Shown: positions 13,250 to 20,683 of the stretch, piece by piece
Numbering within the stretch: the first letter of the stretch is position 1
How the letters are laid out: each line of letters starts with the position of its first letter
Source of the DNA: Pelotomaculum sp. UBA3103
GTDB taxonomy: Bacteria > Bacillota > Desulfotomaculia > Desulfotomaculales > Pelotomaculaceae
Length of the DNA stretch: 20,683 nt
Assembly (NCBI GenBank): GCA_002365855.1
Contig: DFAP01000082.1
Coordinates: 1-20,683, forward strand
Direction: 5' to 3'
Translations under genes and position numbers: made by a program
The notes under the pieces: model-generated
Database searches by the model: none
The model's input: the letters and a program-made list of their open reading frames with translations, nothing else
What the model was told of the DNA's origin: nothing

Positions 13250-13423
13250 CTATATTTTCGTTAGCGCATCCTGGCATTGCTTGATGCAGGCATCAATGGA
13301 CATGTAAGCCTGATCCAGAGACTGTTTTGCGGGAGCCGAAGCCTCCGTGGACATGGTCCTAATGTCATTAGCCGTGGTCTGACAGTTTTGAATGCAGGAT
13401 TGTAATTGTTGCTTGTTAAGCAT
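13250..13423 (-). CDS. small twin-CxxxC helical protein, paralog 3
   Basis: This frame of 57 aa (MLNKQQLQSCIQNCQ...) ends ACIKQCQDALTKI. Cysteines are C10/C14 and C46/C50, the same layout as the two genes at 10.4-10.8 kb. The GAHH motif seen there is absent: YMSID precedes the second pair, so any metal site differs. The ATG at 13423 has a textbook AGGAGGTGATATC upstream, and a terminator follows the stop. A longer frame overlaps on the same strand (13261-13473) but lacks a start signal and family features. This gene is monocistronic. Confidence 0.8.
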   Translation of the reverse strand: MLNKQQLQSCIQNCQTTANDIRTMSTEASAPAKQSLDQAYMSIDACIKQCQDALTKI

Positions 13424-13495
13424 GATATCACCTCCTGAATGCTAGTATTTACATAATTATCTTTTATAAACATAAATTTGTGCTTTTCTTTATTT

Positions 13496-13563
13496 GGGGT
13501 CAGGCTTGCATTATTGCATTACAAAGCTTGTTAACAAAAGTGCAATAATGCAAGCCTGACCCC
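13496..13563. repeat. perfect 23-bp inverted repeat, REP/RAYT-like palindrome
   Basis: GGGGTCAGGCTTGCATTATT and three more bases (13496-13518) are repeated exactly in reverse complement at 13541-13563 around a 22-bp loop. Palindromes with GGGGTCAGG ends are seen with REP-associated tyrosine transposases (IS200/Y1 type); no transposase is present here. It stands 6 bp from the larE stop and 73 bp from the 57-aa gene start. Confidence 0.85.
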
Positions 13564-13568
13564 TTTTG

Positions 13569-14375
13569 TTACAAATTAAGCGTTTCGTTCATACTTCCGG
13601 TACGGTAGCCCCTCAGGTCAAGCGCAGTGTATGTATAACCGGTTCCCCTGAGCCTTTTTTCTACCTCTGCCGACCTTTCCACTATAAGCCGCAGGTATCC
13701 GGGCGGGACTTCAACACGTGCCAGGTCTCCATGGTGCCGGACGCGGACCAGGGGGATACCCATTGACCTTATGATTGCTTCTGCGGCGGCCACCTGTTTC
13801 AAACCCTGCGAGGTAATGGCCGTGCCGTAAGGGAACCGCGAGGCCAGGCAGGGATTGGCGGGCTTGTCCGCCGTGGGCAGGCCGAATTGGCGCGAGAGGG
13901 CGCGGATTTCCTCCTTGGTAAAACCGGCTTCTTTTAAAGGACTTTGCACGCCCAACTCCTGCCCTGCGAGGAGGCCCGGGCGGTAGTCACCCGCATCATC
14001 AGCTATGACACCGTCGGCTACTACTTTAATGCCGCGCTCCTGCGCCAGCCTTACAAACCTCATGTATATTTCTTTCTTGCAGTGATAGCAGCGATCCGGC
14101 GGATTTTCAGTAAAAACAGGATTGTCCAGACCGCAATTTTTGATGATGATATGCTCTACTCCCAGGGCACAGGCAAAGTCAGCAGCTTCCTCAGTCTCAC
14201 CAGGCGGGTATAACTCACCTGTTATGGTCACAGCCACAACTTTTTCTTTTAACGCTTCAATCGCGGCCTTTAAAAGGAAAGTACTGTCGACGCCGCCGGA
14301 AAAGGCCACCAATACACTTTCATAGCCCTCAATGATTTTATTTAGACGGTCGTACTTGAGTCTCAGGTCGTCCAT
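13569..14375 (-). CDS. larE: LarE-type ATP-dependent sacrificial sulfur transferase
   Basis: This 268-aa PP-loop protein has SGGVDST at 26-32 for ATP binding. Cys176, in NPCLASRFPYG, matches the cysteine that Lactobacillus LarE sacrifices when it makes the nickel-pincer nucleotide of lactate racemase. A further DRCYHCKK pair (C96/C99) could bind metal. larB and larC are not in the window, so the acceptor could be another pathway; LarE-like proteins also occur without Lar. The ATG at 14375 has GGGGAG about 11 bases upstream. It follows the metY fragment by 79 bp on the same strand and could be the last gene of the SAM-riboswitch transcript. The placement among cysteine-making genes fits a sulfur-handling role. 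Confidence 0.88.
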   Translation of the reverse strand: MDDLRLKYDRLNKIIEGYESVLVAFSGGVDSTFLLKAAIEALKEKVVAVTITGELYPPGETEEAADFACALGVEHIIIKNCGLDNPVFTENPPDRCYHCKKEIYMRFVRLAQERGIKVVADGVIADDAGDYRPGLLAGQELGVQSPLKEAGFTKEEIRALSRQFGLPTADKPANPCLASRFPYGTAITSQGLKQVAAAEAIIRSMGIPLVRVRHHGDLARVEVPPGYLRLIVERSAEVEKRLRGTGYTYTALDLRGYRTGSMNETLNL

Positions 14376-14454
14376 TTAATAAACACTCCCCGGAAAATCA
14401 TACTGCTTTTACTTTTCTCATTTAAATATTCTCTTCATAACACAAAATTACTGC

Positions 14455-14751
<297 letters not shown>

Positions 14752-15684
14752 TTATTTCTGTTCCGGGAACAGAGCCGTGCTCAAATATCTTTCACCGGTG
14801 TCCGGCAATATTACCACTATAAGCTTGCCTTTGTTTTCAGGCCGCTTTGCGACTTGCAGGGCAGCGAACACCGCCGCTCCGGATGAAATGCCAACTAACA
14901 AACCCTCTTCGCGGGCCAGCCTCTGCCCGGTCTCAAAAGCTTCTTCATTTTTAACTTTAATAATCTCGTCGACTATACCCTGATTCAACACATCAGGTAC
15001 GAAGCCGGCGCCAATACCCTGGATCTTGTGAGGTCCTGGATTTCCTCCGGACAGCACTGGGGAATCCAGTGGTTCCACAGCAACTAATTTAAAGTCCGGC
15101 TTGCGTTTTTTGATTACTTCGCCAACGCCTGTGATAGTGCCGCCGGTGCCAACACCGCCGACAACAATATCCACCCTGCCGTCTGTATCCTCCCAAATCT
15201 CTTCCGCGGTAGTCAGCCTGTGGATCTCCGGGTTGGCCGGGTTCTTAAACTGCTGGGGCACGAAAGAATTGGGGATTTGAGCCGCCAGTTCTTCAGCTTT
15301 CCGGATGGCGCCTTTCATTCCCTCCGCACCGGGAGTCAATATAAGTTCGGCGCCATAGGCCTTTAAAAGGTTCCGGCGCTCAACGCTCATGGTTTCGGGC
15401 ATGGTCAGGATCAGCTTGTAACCCCGGGCAGCGGCTACAAAAGCCAGGGCGATGCCGGTATTGCCGCTGGTAGGTTCAACAATGACGCTATCCTTATCAA
15501 GTAAGCCCTTCTCCTCAGCATCCTTGATCATGCTGTAACCAATCCGGTCTTTCACGCTGCCGGCGGGATTGAAGGACTCAAGTTTGGCGACAACCTCCGC
15601 CTCAAATCCGGCGGTTACCCGGTTCAATCTTAACAAAGGTGTTTTATCGATTAGATCTGTAAGGCTTTGTGCAATTTTAGCCAT
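14752..15684 (-). CDS. cysK: cysteine synthase A (O-acetylserine sulfhydrylase)
   Basis: This 310-aa fold-type II PLP enzyme makes L-cysteine from O-acetylserine and sulfide. K45 in NPAGSVKDR binds PLP, the substrate loop is PTSGNTG (71-77), and the phosphate loop is GVGTGGT (177-183). The C-terminal GISSGAA and [11 protein letters not shown] are intact. The ATG at 15684 has GGGAGG about 7 bases upstream. It lies between metW and the metY fragment, with cysE 1.1 kb upstream on the same strand, so serine acetylation and sulfhydrylation are encoded nearby. With metY broken, it is the only intact sulfide-fixing enzyme in the window. Confidence 0.96.
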   Translation of the reverse strand: MAKIAQSLTDLIDKTPLLRLNRVTAGFEAEVVAKLESFNPAGSVKDRIGYSMIKDAEEKGLLDKDSVIVEPTSGNTGIALAFVAAARGYKLILTMPETMSVERRNLLKAYGAELILTPGAEGMKGAIRKAEELAAQIPNSFVPQQFKNPANPEIHRLTTAEEIWEDTDGRVDIVVGGVGTGGTITGVGEVIKKRKPDFKLVAVEPLDSPVLSGGNPGPHKIQGIGAGFVPDVLNQGIVDEIIKVKNEEAFETGQRLAREEGLLVGISSGAAVFAALQVAKRPENKGKLIVVILPDTGERYLSTALFPEQK

Positions 15685-15763
15685 ATCATTACCTCCCGCT
15701 ATAATTTTTCTGAAAAAAATATCTTTATTGACTTTTTACCTGTAACAACCAAGGTCTCAAATT

Positions 15764-16369
15764 TCAAGAAGATGCATGGGATATTATAAATAATACCTCT
15801 TCTGCCAGAGCAGATTCTTTTTCATCAAATACTGCTATCTTGCTGCCTGTCCAGGAATATCCCCGTTCAATCTTTACCCCGTTCACTTCCGCCCACTCAA
15901 GAAAATCTTTTGCCGTGAACAGGTGAATATTGGGGGTGTCATGCCACTGGTAAGGCAGGTTCGGGGTAACGGGCATCTTTCCTGTGAAAAGAAGTGAGGA
16001 TATTACCTGCCAGTGGCCGAAATTAGGAAAGCTGATGATGCCGAAAACACCTACCCGCATCATTTCTTCAAGTACAAAAAGAGGCTTGTTAGCGGCCTGG
16101 AGAGTTTTCTCCAAAATAACATAATCGAAAAAACCGTCAGGCAGGCCGGCCAGACCTTCATCAAGGTCGGTATGCAGGACCGGGACTCCTTTGGATATGG
16201 TTTCGGCTACCCGGTCGATATTCTTTTCAATTCCCAGCCCGCGTACTTTTTTGTTTTCGATTAGCTTCCATAATAATTCCCCGTCCCCGCATCCCAGGTC
16301 CAGGACGGAACAACTTTCAGGAAGCAGGTCATATATAATCTGGTGGTCATAATGATAGTTAATGTTCAT
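15764..16369 (-). CDS. metW: MetW, methionine biosynthesis methyltransferase-like protein
   Basis: This 201-aa SAM-dependent methyltransferase-fold protein has motif I VLDLGCGDG (22-30). It also has the MetW signature FPNFGHW, followed by GKMPVTPNLPYQWHDTPNIH. MetW normally partners MetX in making O-acyl-homoserine. Here metX is reduced to its last 29 codons, whose stop lies one base before the metW ATG (TAA-C-ATG), so metW depended on translational coupling and now lacks an intact upstream gene. No clear separate ribosome site is visible upstream except within the metX remnant (GAAAAGAGGG). Whether MetW still has a partner elsewhere in the genome is unknown. Confidence 0.92.
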   Translation of the reverse strand: MNINYHYDHQIIYDLLPESCSVLDLGCGDGELLWKLIENKKVRGLGIEKNIDRVAETISKGVPVLHTDLDEGLAGLPDGFFDYVILEKTLQAANKPLFVLEEMMRVGVFGIISFPNFGHWQVISSLLFTGKMPVTPNLPYQWHDTPNIHLFTAKDFLEWAEVNGVKIERGYSWTGSKIAVFDEKESALAEEVLFIISHASS

Positions 16370-16370
16370 G

Positions 16371-16460
16371 TTATCTGACAGCCCTCTTTTCCAGGAAACT
16401 GCGGACCAGATACGTCAATCTCCCGACTTCCAGGAGAAAGGCGTCGTGCCCGTACGTTGA
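16371..16460 (-). pseudogene. metX: 3' remnant of homoserine O-acetyltransferase
   Basis: The minus strand encodes STYGHDAFLLEVGRLTY... through EKRAVR and a stop, 29 codons. This is the C-terminus of MetX, including the catalytic His in YGHDAF. In-frame TAG lies just before it and there is no start codon. A full gene would have about 350 more codons. The upstream neighbour is directly the SAM-riboswitch terminator, so a deletion removed almost the whole gene. Confidence 0.85.
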
Positions 16461-16478
16461 CTAAGTCTTTAAGATAGC

Positions 16479-16507
16479 AAAAATCCTCTTCAAAATAAGA
16501 AGAGGAT
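16479..16507 (-). terminator. SAM-I riboswitch terminator
   Basis: ATCCTCTTC (16507-16499) pairs with GAAGAGGAT (16491-16483) around TTATTTT, followed by TTTTTGC on the minus strand. It lies 14 nt after the riboswitch P1 helix and controls read-through into the metX remnant, metW and cysK. Confidence 0.88.
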
Positions 16508-16520
16508 CAATATTTTCCCT

Positions 16521-16628
16521 TCTTATCTTTCCGGTGTCTTCCGGCGGAAATTGGCACCTTTTCAAGCTCAAGGCCTGAAGGTTGCCGAAGGTTCACAGGG
16601 TCCTCTCCCTCCCCTTCTCTGGATAAGC
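16521..16628 (-). promoter_or_regulatory. SAM-I (S-box) riboswitch
   Basis: On the minus strand the S-box blocks appear in order: CTTATCCAGAGA, GGGGAGGGA, GGACCCTGTGAA, CCTTCGGCAACC, AAGGTGCCAATTTCC and the closing GATAAG. The ends CTTATC (16627-16622) and GATAAG (16527-16522) form P1. The class binds S-adenosylmethionine and stops transcription of methionine and cysteine genes when SAM is plentiful. Confidence 0.95.
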
Positions 16629-16663
16629 TTATTAAACATATTAAGTTAGTAGAATTAATACAT

Positions 16664-16692
16664 ATTATATTTTCTGCTTTTCAGTTTGTCAA
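16664..16692 (-). promoter_or_regulatory. consensus sigma-A promoter of the SAM-riboswitch transcript
   Basis: TTGACA (16692-16687) and TATAAT (16669-16664) with exactly 17 bp between them form a perfect consensus promoter on the minus strand. The start would be near 16657, about 30 nt before the riboswitch. Confidence 0.88.
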
Positions 16693-16740
16693 TAGTATTA
16701 TTTTACACCCAGAAGATTCATGGGCCTTAAGCCTGTATTC

Positions 16741-17454
16741 TTATAACAGGCAGCCGTCGCATACCTGCTCTTTTTCACAGGGCGGCTGGACCGGGAGGGT
16801 ATGGTTCTCCTCCATCTGGCTGATCCGCTTTTCAAGATTTTTAATTTTCGTCTGCAGGCAGGCCATCATATCCGCGACCGGGTCGGGCAGCAGGTCGTGG
16901 CGCAGGTCTATATCCTCACCTGCATCGGCGACCTTCCGGCCGTTCCTGGCGACTACTTTACCGGGAACGCCCACTACAGTGCTATCGGGGGGTATCTCTT
17001 TTAAAACTACAGATCCGGCGCCGATCTTGGAGTTCTTACCTACCGTGAAGGAACCGAGAACCTTCGCTCCCACACTTACGACCACGTTATCGCCAATCGT
17101 TGGATGCCTTTTCCCTTTTTCCTTACCTGTGCCCCCGAGGGTGACGCCCTGGTAGATGGTGACATTGTGCCCTATTTCAGCGGTTTCCCCTATCACCACA
17201 CCAGAACCGTGATCAATGAAAAGGCCTTCGCTGATTTTAGCTCCGGGATGTATCTCTATTCCGGTGAAAAAACGGCACACGTGTGACAGCAGCCTGGCGG
17301 TAATAAACCACCCGCGCCGGTAAAAGGCGTGGGCAAACCTGTGCATCAGTACAGCATGAAAGCCAGGGTAGCAGAGAATGACTTCCAGAGGGGACTTGGC
17401 AGCGGGGTCCCGCTCCATAACCACCTGGATATCTTTGCGCAGCCGGCTGAACAT
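16741..17454 (-). CDS. cysE: serine O-acetyltransferase
   Basis: This 237-aa enzyme acetylates serine with acetyl-CoA, the first step of cysteine synthesis. An N-terminal helical part (1-65) precedes a left-handed beta-helix of hexapeptide repeats (about 66-165) with [14 protein letters not shown] around the active-site D81/H82 and the [15 protein letters not shown] loop. The tail is unusual: after the helix it has a predicted coiled coil (about 194-216) and ends [14 protein letters not shown] with C226, C232 and C235. In CysE the C-terminus takes part in feedback and in binding CysK, so this thiol-rich end may matter. The ATG at 17454 has GGGAGG 7 bases upstream. It lies 86 bp after nadA on the same strand, with a possible own promoter in the gap. 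Confidence 0.95.
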   Translation of the reverse strand: MFSRLRKDIQVVMERDPAAKSPLEVILCYPGFHAVLMHRFAHAFYRRGWFITARLLSHVCRFFTGIEIHPGAKISEGLFIDHGSGVVIGETAEIGHNVTIYQGVTLGGTGKEKGKRHPTIGDNVVVSVGAKVLGSFTVGKNSKIGAGSVVLKEIPPDSTVVGVPGKVVARNGRKVADAGEDIDLRHDLLPDPVADMMACLQTKIKNLEKRISQMEENHTLPVQPPCEKEQVCDGCLL

Positions 17455-17476
17455 TTTTCATCCTCCCAAGTATTTA

Positions 17477-17506
17477 TTAATATCTAACGGCACTTTAGGC
17501 TTGCAA
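17477..17506 (-). promoter_or_regulatory. possible cysE promoter
   Basis: TTGCAA (17506-17501), an 18-bp spacer and TATTAA (17482-17477) lie between nadA and cysE on the minus strand. The match is moderate; cysE could equally be read from the nifS-nadA transcript. Confidence 0.3.
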
Positions 17507-17540
17507 TTGGTCTCCCGTAATCGGGCCTGTCGCTTCAGCG

Positions 17541-18460
17541 TCACACCTCCAACATCCTCTCCAGGCATTTAGAAGCACGCGCTCGTGTCTCATCAGGGAC
17601 GTTGACGCTCGGTCCAAGGTATTCCAGCGCATTGTATACTTTTTCCAGGGTCGTTTTTTTCATGTTAGGGCAGACCAACTTATTGGAGGCCATATAAAAC
17701 TGTTTATCCGGGCATCGCTTTTGCAGCTGGTGGAGGATACCAATCTCGGTACCTAAAATAAATTCACGTGCGTCGCTCTCCAGGGCGTAACGGATCATTC
17801 CAGCGGTGCTGGAGACCGAGTCCGCCAGGGCAACCACTTCGGGACGGCACTCCGGGTGAACCAGCACAAGCGCTTCCGGGTGGTCTGACCTTGCCTTTAA
17901 AATGTCACCGGGGGTAAGGCGATCATGAGTATAGCAGTATCCATCCCACAGGATCATATCCCGCCCGGTTTTAGAAATAATGTAGTGTCCTAAATTTTTA
18001 TCCGGCACAAACAGAATTGGCTTATCTTTCGGCAAAGACGCTACTACTTTAACCGCATTGGCCGAAGTGCAGGCGATATCACTTTCAGCCTTTACTTCCG
18101 CCGATGTGTTCACATAGCATACCACCAGGGCGTCCGGTATTTCTTTCTTCCTGCGTTCCAGTTGAACCGCGTCAATCATGTCGGCCATCGGGCAGCCCGC
18201 GTTATCGTCCGGCAGGACAACGACCTTGCCGGGCGAAAGGATCGCTGCGCTCTCAGCCATGAAGTGAACACCGCAAAATATTATTACCTCAGCGTCGATG
18301 GCGGCAGCCTGCTGGGAAAGGCCCAGGGAATCGCCCACAAAATCGGCAATCTCCTGAACTTCGGGCCGCTGGTAGAAATGAGCTAATATGACCACGCCTT
18401 GCGTTCCTTTTTTAATTTCATTATATCTTTGGACAGCTTCTGCTGTTCATTTTCTGTCAT
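17541..18460 (-). CDS. nadA: quinolinate synthase NadA, with apparent 5' frameshift
   Basis: NadA condenses iminoaspartate with dihydroxyacetone phosphate to quinolinate using a [4Fe-4S] cluster. The 284-codon frame from GTG 18395 contains VILAHFYQ, DFVGDSLGLS, and the three cluster cysteines C109 (ACTSANAV), C183 (HPECRPEV) and C242 (LVCPNMKK). The normal N-terminus is encoded just upstream in another frame. ATG 18460 (site AAGGGA) gives MTENEQQKLSKDIMKLKKERK and then hits TAG, because one base is missing between 18396 and 18395. In frame, A_AAA_AAG at 18413-18407 could shift ribosomes -1 into the main frame. Alternatives are initiation at GTG 18395 behind AAGGA, or a sequencing error. The gene follows nifS by 56 bp. 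Confidence 0.88.
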
Positions 18461-18516
18461 TTAGCTATTATCCCTTCTATACAACTACAGGGAAATACCG
18501 GGCGGCCTACCGTTTA

Positions 18517-19713
18517 TTAATCAGGGATGAATTTCCTGCCTGACTCGTCAGGTTCCGTCAGTGATGATATTTCGCGCAGTTTGTTGACTACCGGCCCGAT
18601 TACGTCCAGGAAGTACTCCACGTCCTCCTCTGTATTGTCCCTACCCAGTGTCAGGCGAAGTGAGCCATGGGCGTCTTCAGGCGGGATGCCCAGCGCCAGC
18701 AGAACATGCGAGGGCTCCAGTGAGCCTGAGGTACAGGCCGAGCCGGTTGATGCGGCAATGCCTTTCGCGTCAAGGAGGAGCAGCATCGATTCGCCTTCAA
18801 TATATTTAAAGAGGAAACTGGCATGGTTGGGCAGCCGCTCTGTGGGATGGCCCGTTAAACTAACGCGCGTGAATCTTCCCATAACTTCTTTAATCAATTT
18901 ATTCCGCAGAGCTCTCAGTCTCTTGCTTTCTTCTTCCATGTTCTCCACCGCGAGTTCAACTGCTTTGCCCAGCCCAATGATTCCAGGGATATTCTCGGTG
19001 CCGGCCCGGCGCAGGCGCTCCTGGGCGCCCCCATGAAACAGAGTTTGTCTCCAGCGGGTTCCCTTGCGAATGTAAAGCGCTCCGACACCCTTGGGGCCGT
19101 ATATTTTATGGCCTGATATAGAAAGCAGCTGAACGCCCAATTCGTCTACATTCACTGGAATTTTCCCGAGGCTCTGGACCGCGTCAACATGAAATATGAT
19201 CCCTTTTTCTCTGGCGAGCCTGCCTATTTCTACAACCGGCATGATGGTGCCTACTTCATTATTAGCGTGCATAATGGTAATTAAAATAGTTTTATCGGTT
19301 ATGGCGGCTGCCACATCATCAACACTGACCATGCCGTACCGGTCAACGGGCAGAATAGTGATGTCAAACCCCTGTTTGCCAAGAGCTTTCACCGTGTTGA
19401 GCACGGCATGGTGCTCAACCGCGCTGGTAATGATATGGTTTCCCTTTTTTTTACTAGTAATGGCCGCGCCGTGAATGGCCATATTATCCGACTCAGTCCC
19501 TCCGCTGGTAAAAACAATCTCACCCGGCTGAGCGCCTATAGCACGGGCCACCTTTTCCCGGACGTCCTCTATGGCCGTTCGGGCACGCTGACCTATATAA
19601 TGCGCGCTGGACGGGTTGCCAAAATTATCACCGGTGAGAAAGCTATACATAACTTCAGCTACTTGTGGGTGAACAGGTGTAGTGCCGCTGTGGTCAAAGT
19701 ATACTCTGCGCAT
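18517..19713 (-). CDS. cysteine desulfurase, NifS/IscS family
   Basis: This 398-aa PLP enzyme takes sulfur from cysteine for Fe-S clusters and sulfurtransferases. PLP lysine is K203 in SGHKIYGPKG and the catalytic loop STGSACTSGSLEPSH holds C327. The N-terminus reads DHSGTTPVHP where most homologs have DNAATT. The start is ATG at 19713, 6 bases after GAGGAGG; the in-frame TTG at 19728 overlaps that site. It is followed by nadA, whose product needs a [4Fe-4S] cluster, as in nifS-nad operons of other Firmicutes. It is preceded by fdhD, whose product accepts sulfur from a desulfurase. It has its own extended -10 promoter. Confidence 0.94.
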   Translation of the reverse strand: MRRVYFDHSGTTPVHPQVAEVMYSFLTGDNFGNPSSAHYIGQRARTAIEDVREKVARAIGAQPGEIVFTSGGTESDNMAIHGAAITSKKKGNHIITSAVEHHAVLNTVKALGKQGFDITILPVDRYGMVSVDDVAAAITDKTILITIMHANNEVGTIMPVVEIGRLAREKGIIFHVDAVQSLGKIPVNVDELGVQLLSISGHKIYGPKGVGALYIRKGTRWRQTLFHGGAQERLRRAGTENIPGIIGLGKAVELAVENMEEESKRLRALRNKLIKEVMGRFTRVSLTGHPTERLPNHASFLFKYIEGESMLLLLDAKGIAASTGSACTSGSLEPSHVLLALGIPPEDAHGSLRLTLGRDNTEEDVEYFLDVIGPVVNKLREISSLTEPDESGRKFIPD

Positions 19714-19748
19714 TTGTATCCTCCTCAAAAATCGCTCTAATGTAAGAG

Positions 19749-19777
19749 ATTATATCAAAACCTGCCCCTTTTATTAA
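19749..19777 (-). promoter_or_regulatory. extended -10 promoter of nifS-nadA
   Basis: On the minus strand TGATATAAT gives a perfect -10 (19754-19749) with an extended TG. TTAATA lies 17 bp further upstream as a weak -35 (19777-19772). It lies in the 75-bp gap between fdhD and nifS. Confidence 0.5.
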
Positions 19778-19788
19778 ATAATAAAATT

Positions 19789-20580
19789 TTATGAAACCAC
19801 CTTCTCACTATTACTGTATATAATGAGGCGTTCCCCCCGGGCAAAGCCTACCACGGCCACTCCAAATTGGTCGGCCAGCTCTAAAGCCAGCCTGGTGGGA
19901 GCCGACCTGGAAACCACGACAGGCAAGCCCCGGCGCGCCGCCTTGATCAGGATCTCAGACGAGATGCGGCCGCTTAAAAGCAGGCACTTGTCGTCAGTCC
20001 TGAGCCTGTTCAAAAAAGCGTAGCCCAGGACCTTATCCACAGCGTTGTGGCGCCCGATGTCCTCATACATGACAATTATGCCCGAACTGTCCGCCAGGGC
20101 CGCACTGTGCACGCCGCCTGTGAGGCGGAAAGTTTCAGACTGCTCCTCCAGTAAAGAAATCAGCCGCAAAATTTGAGAGGCGGAAAAGCGGCATTCAGAC
20201 TGAACAGGCTCAAGCTGGCTGGCGTCATTGACAAAATACAGGAGCGCGCGTCCTTTTCCGCAGCAGCTGGCAATCTGCCGTTTCAGGAAATTTTCAATTT
20301 GCGGTACCGGGGAGTTTGTTTCCAGCCAGAGCAGCCCGTCCTCTTCGTTGAATGTTATTTCCATTATTTCCGAGGTGTCCTTAAGCAACCCTTCACTGAG
20401 CATAAATCCCGCGGCAAGTTCTTCGTACCCGCCGGGAGAACAAATCAGGGTGGCAAGTTCCACATCATTTAAAAATACGGTCAATGGTATTTCATTAACA
20501 ACATAATCATTTTCCTGGTGCATCTGACCTCTTTGATAAACAGTCACCGCGCGCCGCTCAAAGATTTCCGGAAGAGACAT
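19789..20580 (-). CDS. fdhD: formate dehydrogenase accessory sulfurtransferase FdhD
   Basis: This 263-aa protein passes sulfur from a cysteine desulfurase to the molybdenum or tungsten cofactor of formate dehydrogenase. The active cysteine region is SCCGKG with C106/C107, where E. coli has a CxxC pair. Other signatures are GGVHSAAL, YEDIGRHNAVDKVLG, LSGRISSEI, SRSAPT and VGFARGERLIIYS. The ATG at 20580 has AAAGGAG about 10 bases upstream. It lies directly before a NifS-type desulfurase on the same strand, which is the expected sulfur donor. No formate dehydrogenase subunit is in the window. A TATAAT lies upstream near 20630, without a clear -35. Confidence 0.95.
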   Translation of the reverse strand: MSLPEIFERRAVTVYQRGQMHQENDYVVNEIPLTVFLNDVELATLICSPGGYEELAAGFMLSEGLLKDTSEIMEITFNEEDGLLWLETNSPVPQIENFLKRQIASCCGKGRALLYFVNDASQLEPVQSECRFSASQILRLISLLEEQSETFRLTGGVHSAALADSSGIIVMYEDIGRHNAVDKVLGYAFLNRLRTDDKCLLLSGRISSEILIKAARRGLPVVVSRSAPTRLALELADQFGVAVVGFARGERLIIYSNSEKVVS

Positions 20581-20683
20581 TGATACGATGCTCCTTTCCC
20601 TAATACTGCTACTATTTTCATAGGTATTATATGAATTAAAATCAATTAATCCCCTGGCAAGTGGGGTAGGGTCGGAGGCAGGC

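Noticed and set aside
13443..13471. GTTTA, 17 bp, AATACTA on the minus strand as a forespore promoter for the 57-aa gene
   Set aside because: RNA would start about at the Shine-Dalgarno site (13431-13436), too close for normal initiation; kept only as a weak possibility.
13261..13473. A 70-codon minus-strand frame overlapping the 57-aa CxxxC gene
   Set aside because: It lacks a ribosome site and shows no family pattern, while the overlapping 57-aa frame has a textbook site, paralogs and a terminator.

Overview
The window looks like a chromosomal segment of an anaerobic, endospore-forming Firmicute, most like the Desulfotomaculum/Pelotomaculum type of Peptococcaceae. This is inferred from gene content: c-di-AMP and SAM-I riboswitches, CotF-like small proteins, DUF1540, paired DUF421 (YetF) proteins, FdhD, LarE, and a NifS-NadA pair. 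No rRNA, tRNA, CRISPR array or transposase gene was seen.

Region 1 (1-10 kb) is about ions and osmotic balance. A radical-SAM aminomutase on the minus strand has the substrate-contact residues of glutamate 2,3-aminomutase (eam), the enzyme that makes the osmolyte beta-glutamate. It is divergent from a CPA1/NhaP-type antiporter. Its roughly 540-nt leader carries a ydaO-type c-di-AMP riboswitch with a terminator. Upstream of that, on the same strand, is a second conserved element of about 65 nt. A copy of this element, closed by its own terminator, sits in the leader of an ArsB/NhaD-family permease at 5.8 kb. The position in front of an osmolyte gene and an ion permease suggests an ion-sensing riboswitch, possibly the Na+-I (DUF1646) class. 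A second c-di-AMP riboswitch precedes dapB. The permease is followed by a P2-type cation ATPase whose best start codon is AUA. A UspA protein lies between dapB and the permease.

Region 2 (10.1-13.5 kb) is a set of very small genes that looks sporulation-related. It holds a DUF1540 protein, two paralogous proteins of about 60 aa with paired CxxxC motifs behind a sigma-G-like promoter, and then a convergent operon of a 37-aa membrane ORF, two DUF421 proteins and two CotF-like helical proteins. A third CxxxC paralog follows. A perfect 23-bp inverted repeat of REP type separates this block from larE.

Region 3 (13.5-17.5 kb, minus strand) is sulfur amino acid metabolism with visible gene loss. 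A consensus promoter, a SAM-I riboswitch and its terminator now lead into only the last 29 codons of metX. Then come intact metW, intact cysK, and the first ~65 codons of a metY-type gene. larE follows. cysE lies upstream.

Region 4 (17.5-20.6 kb, minus strand) holds fdhD, a NifS-type cysteine desulfurase and nadA. nadA has an apparent one-base deletion near its 5' end, just after an in-frame A_AAA_AAG heptamer that could restore the frame by -1 slippage.
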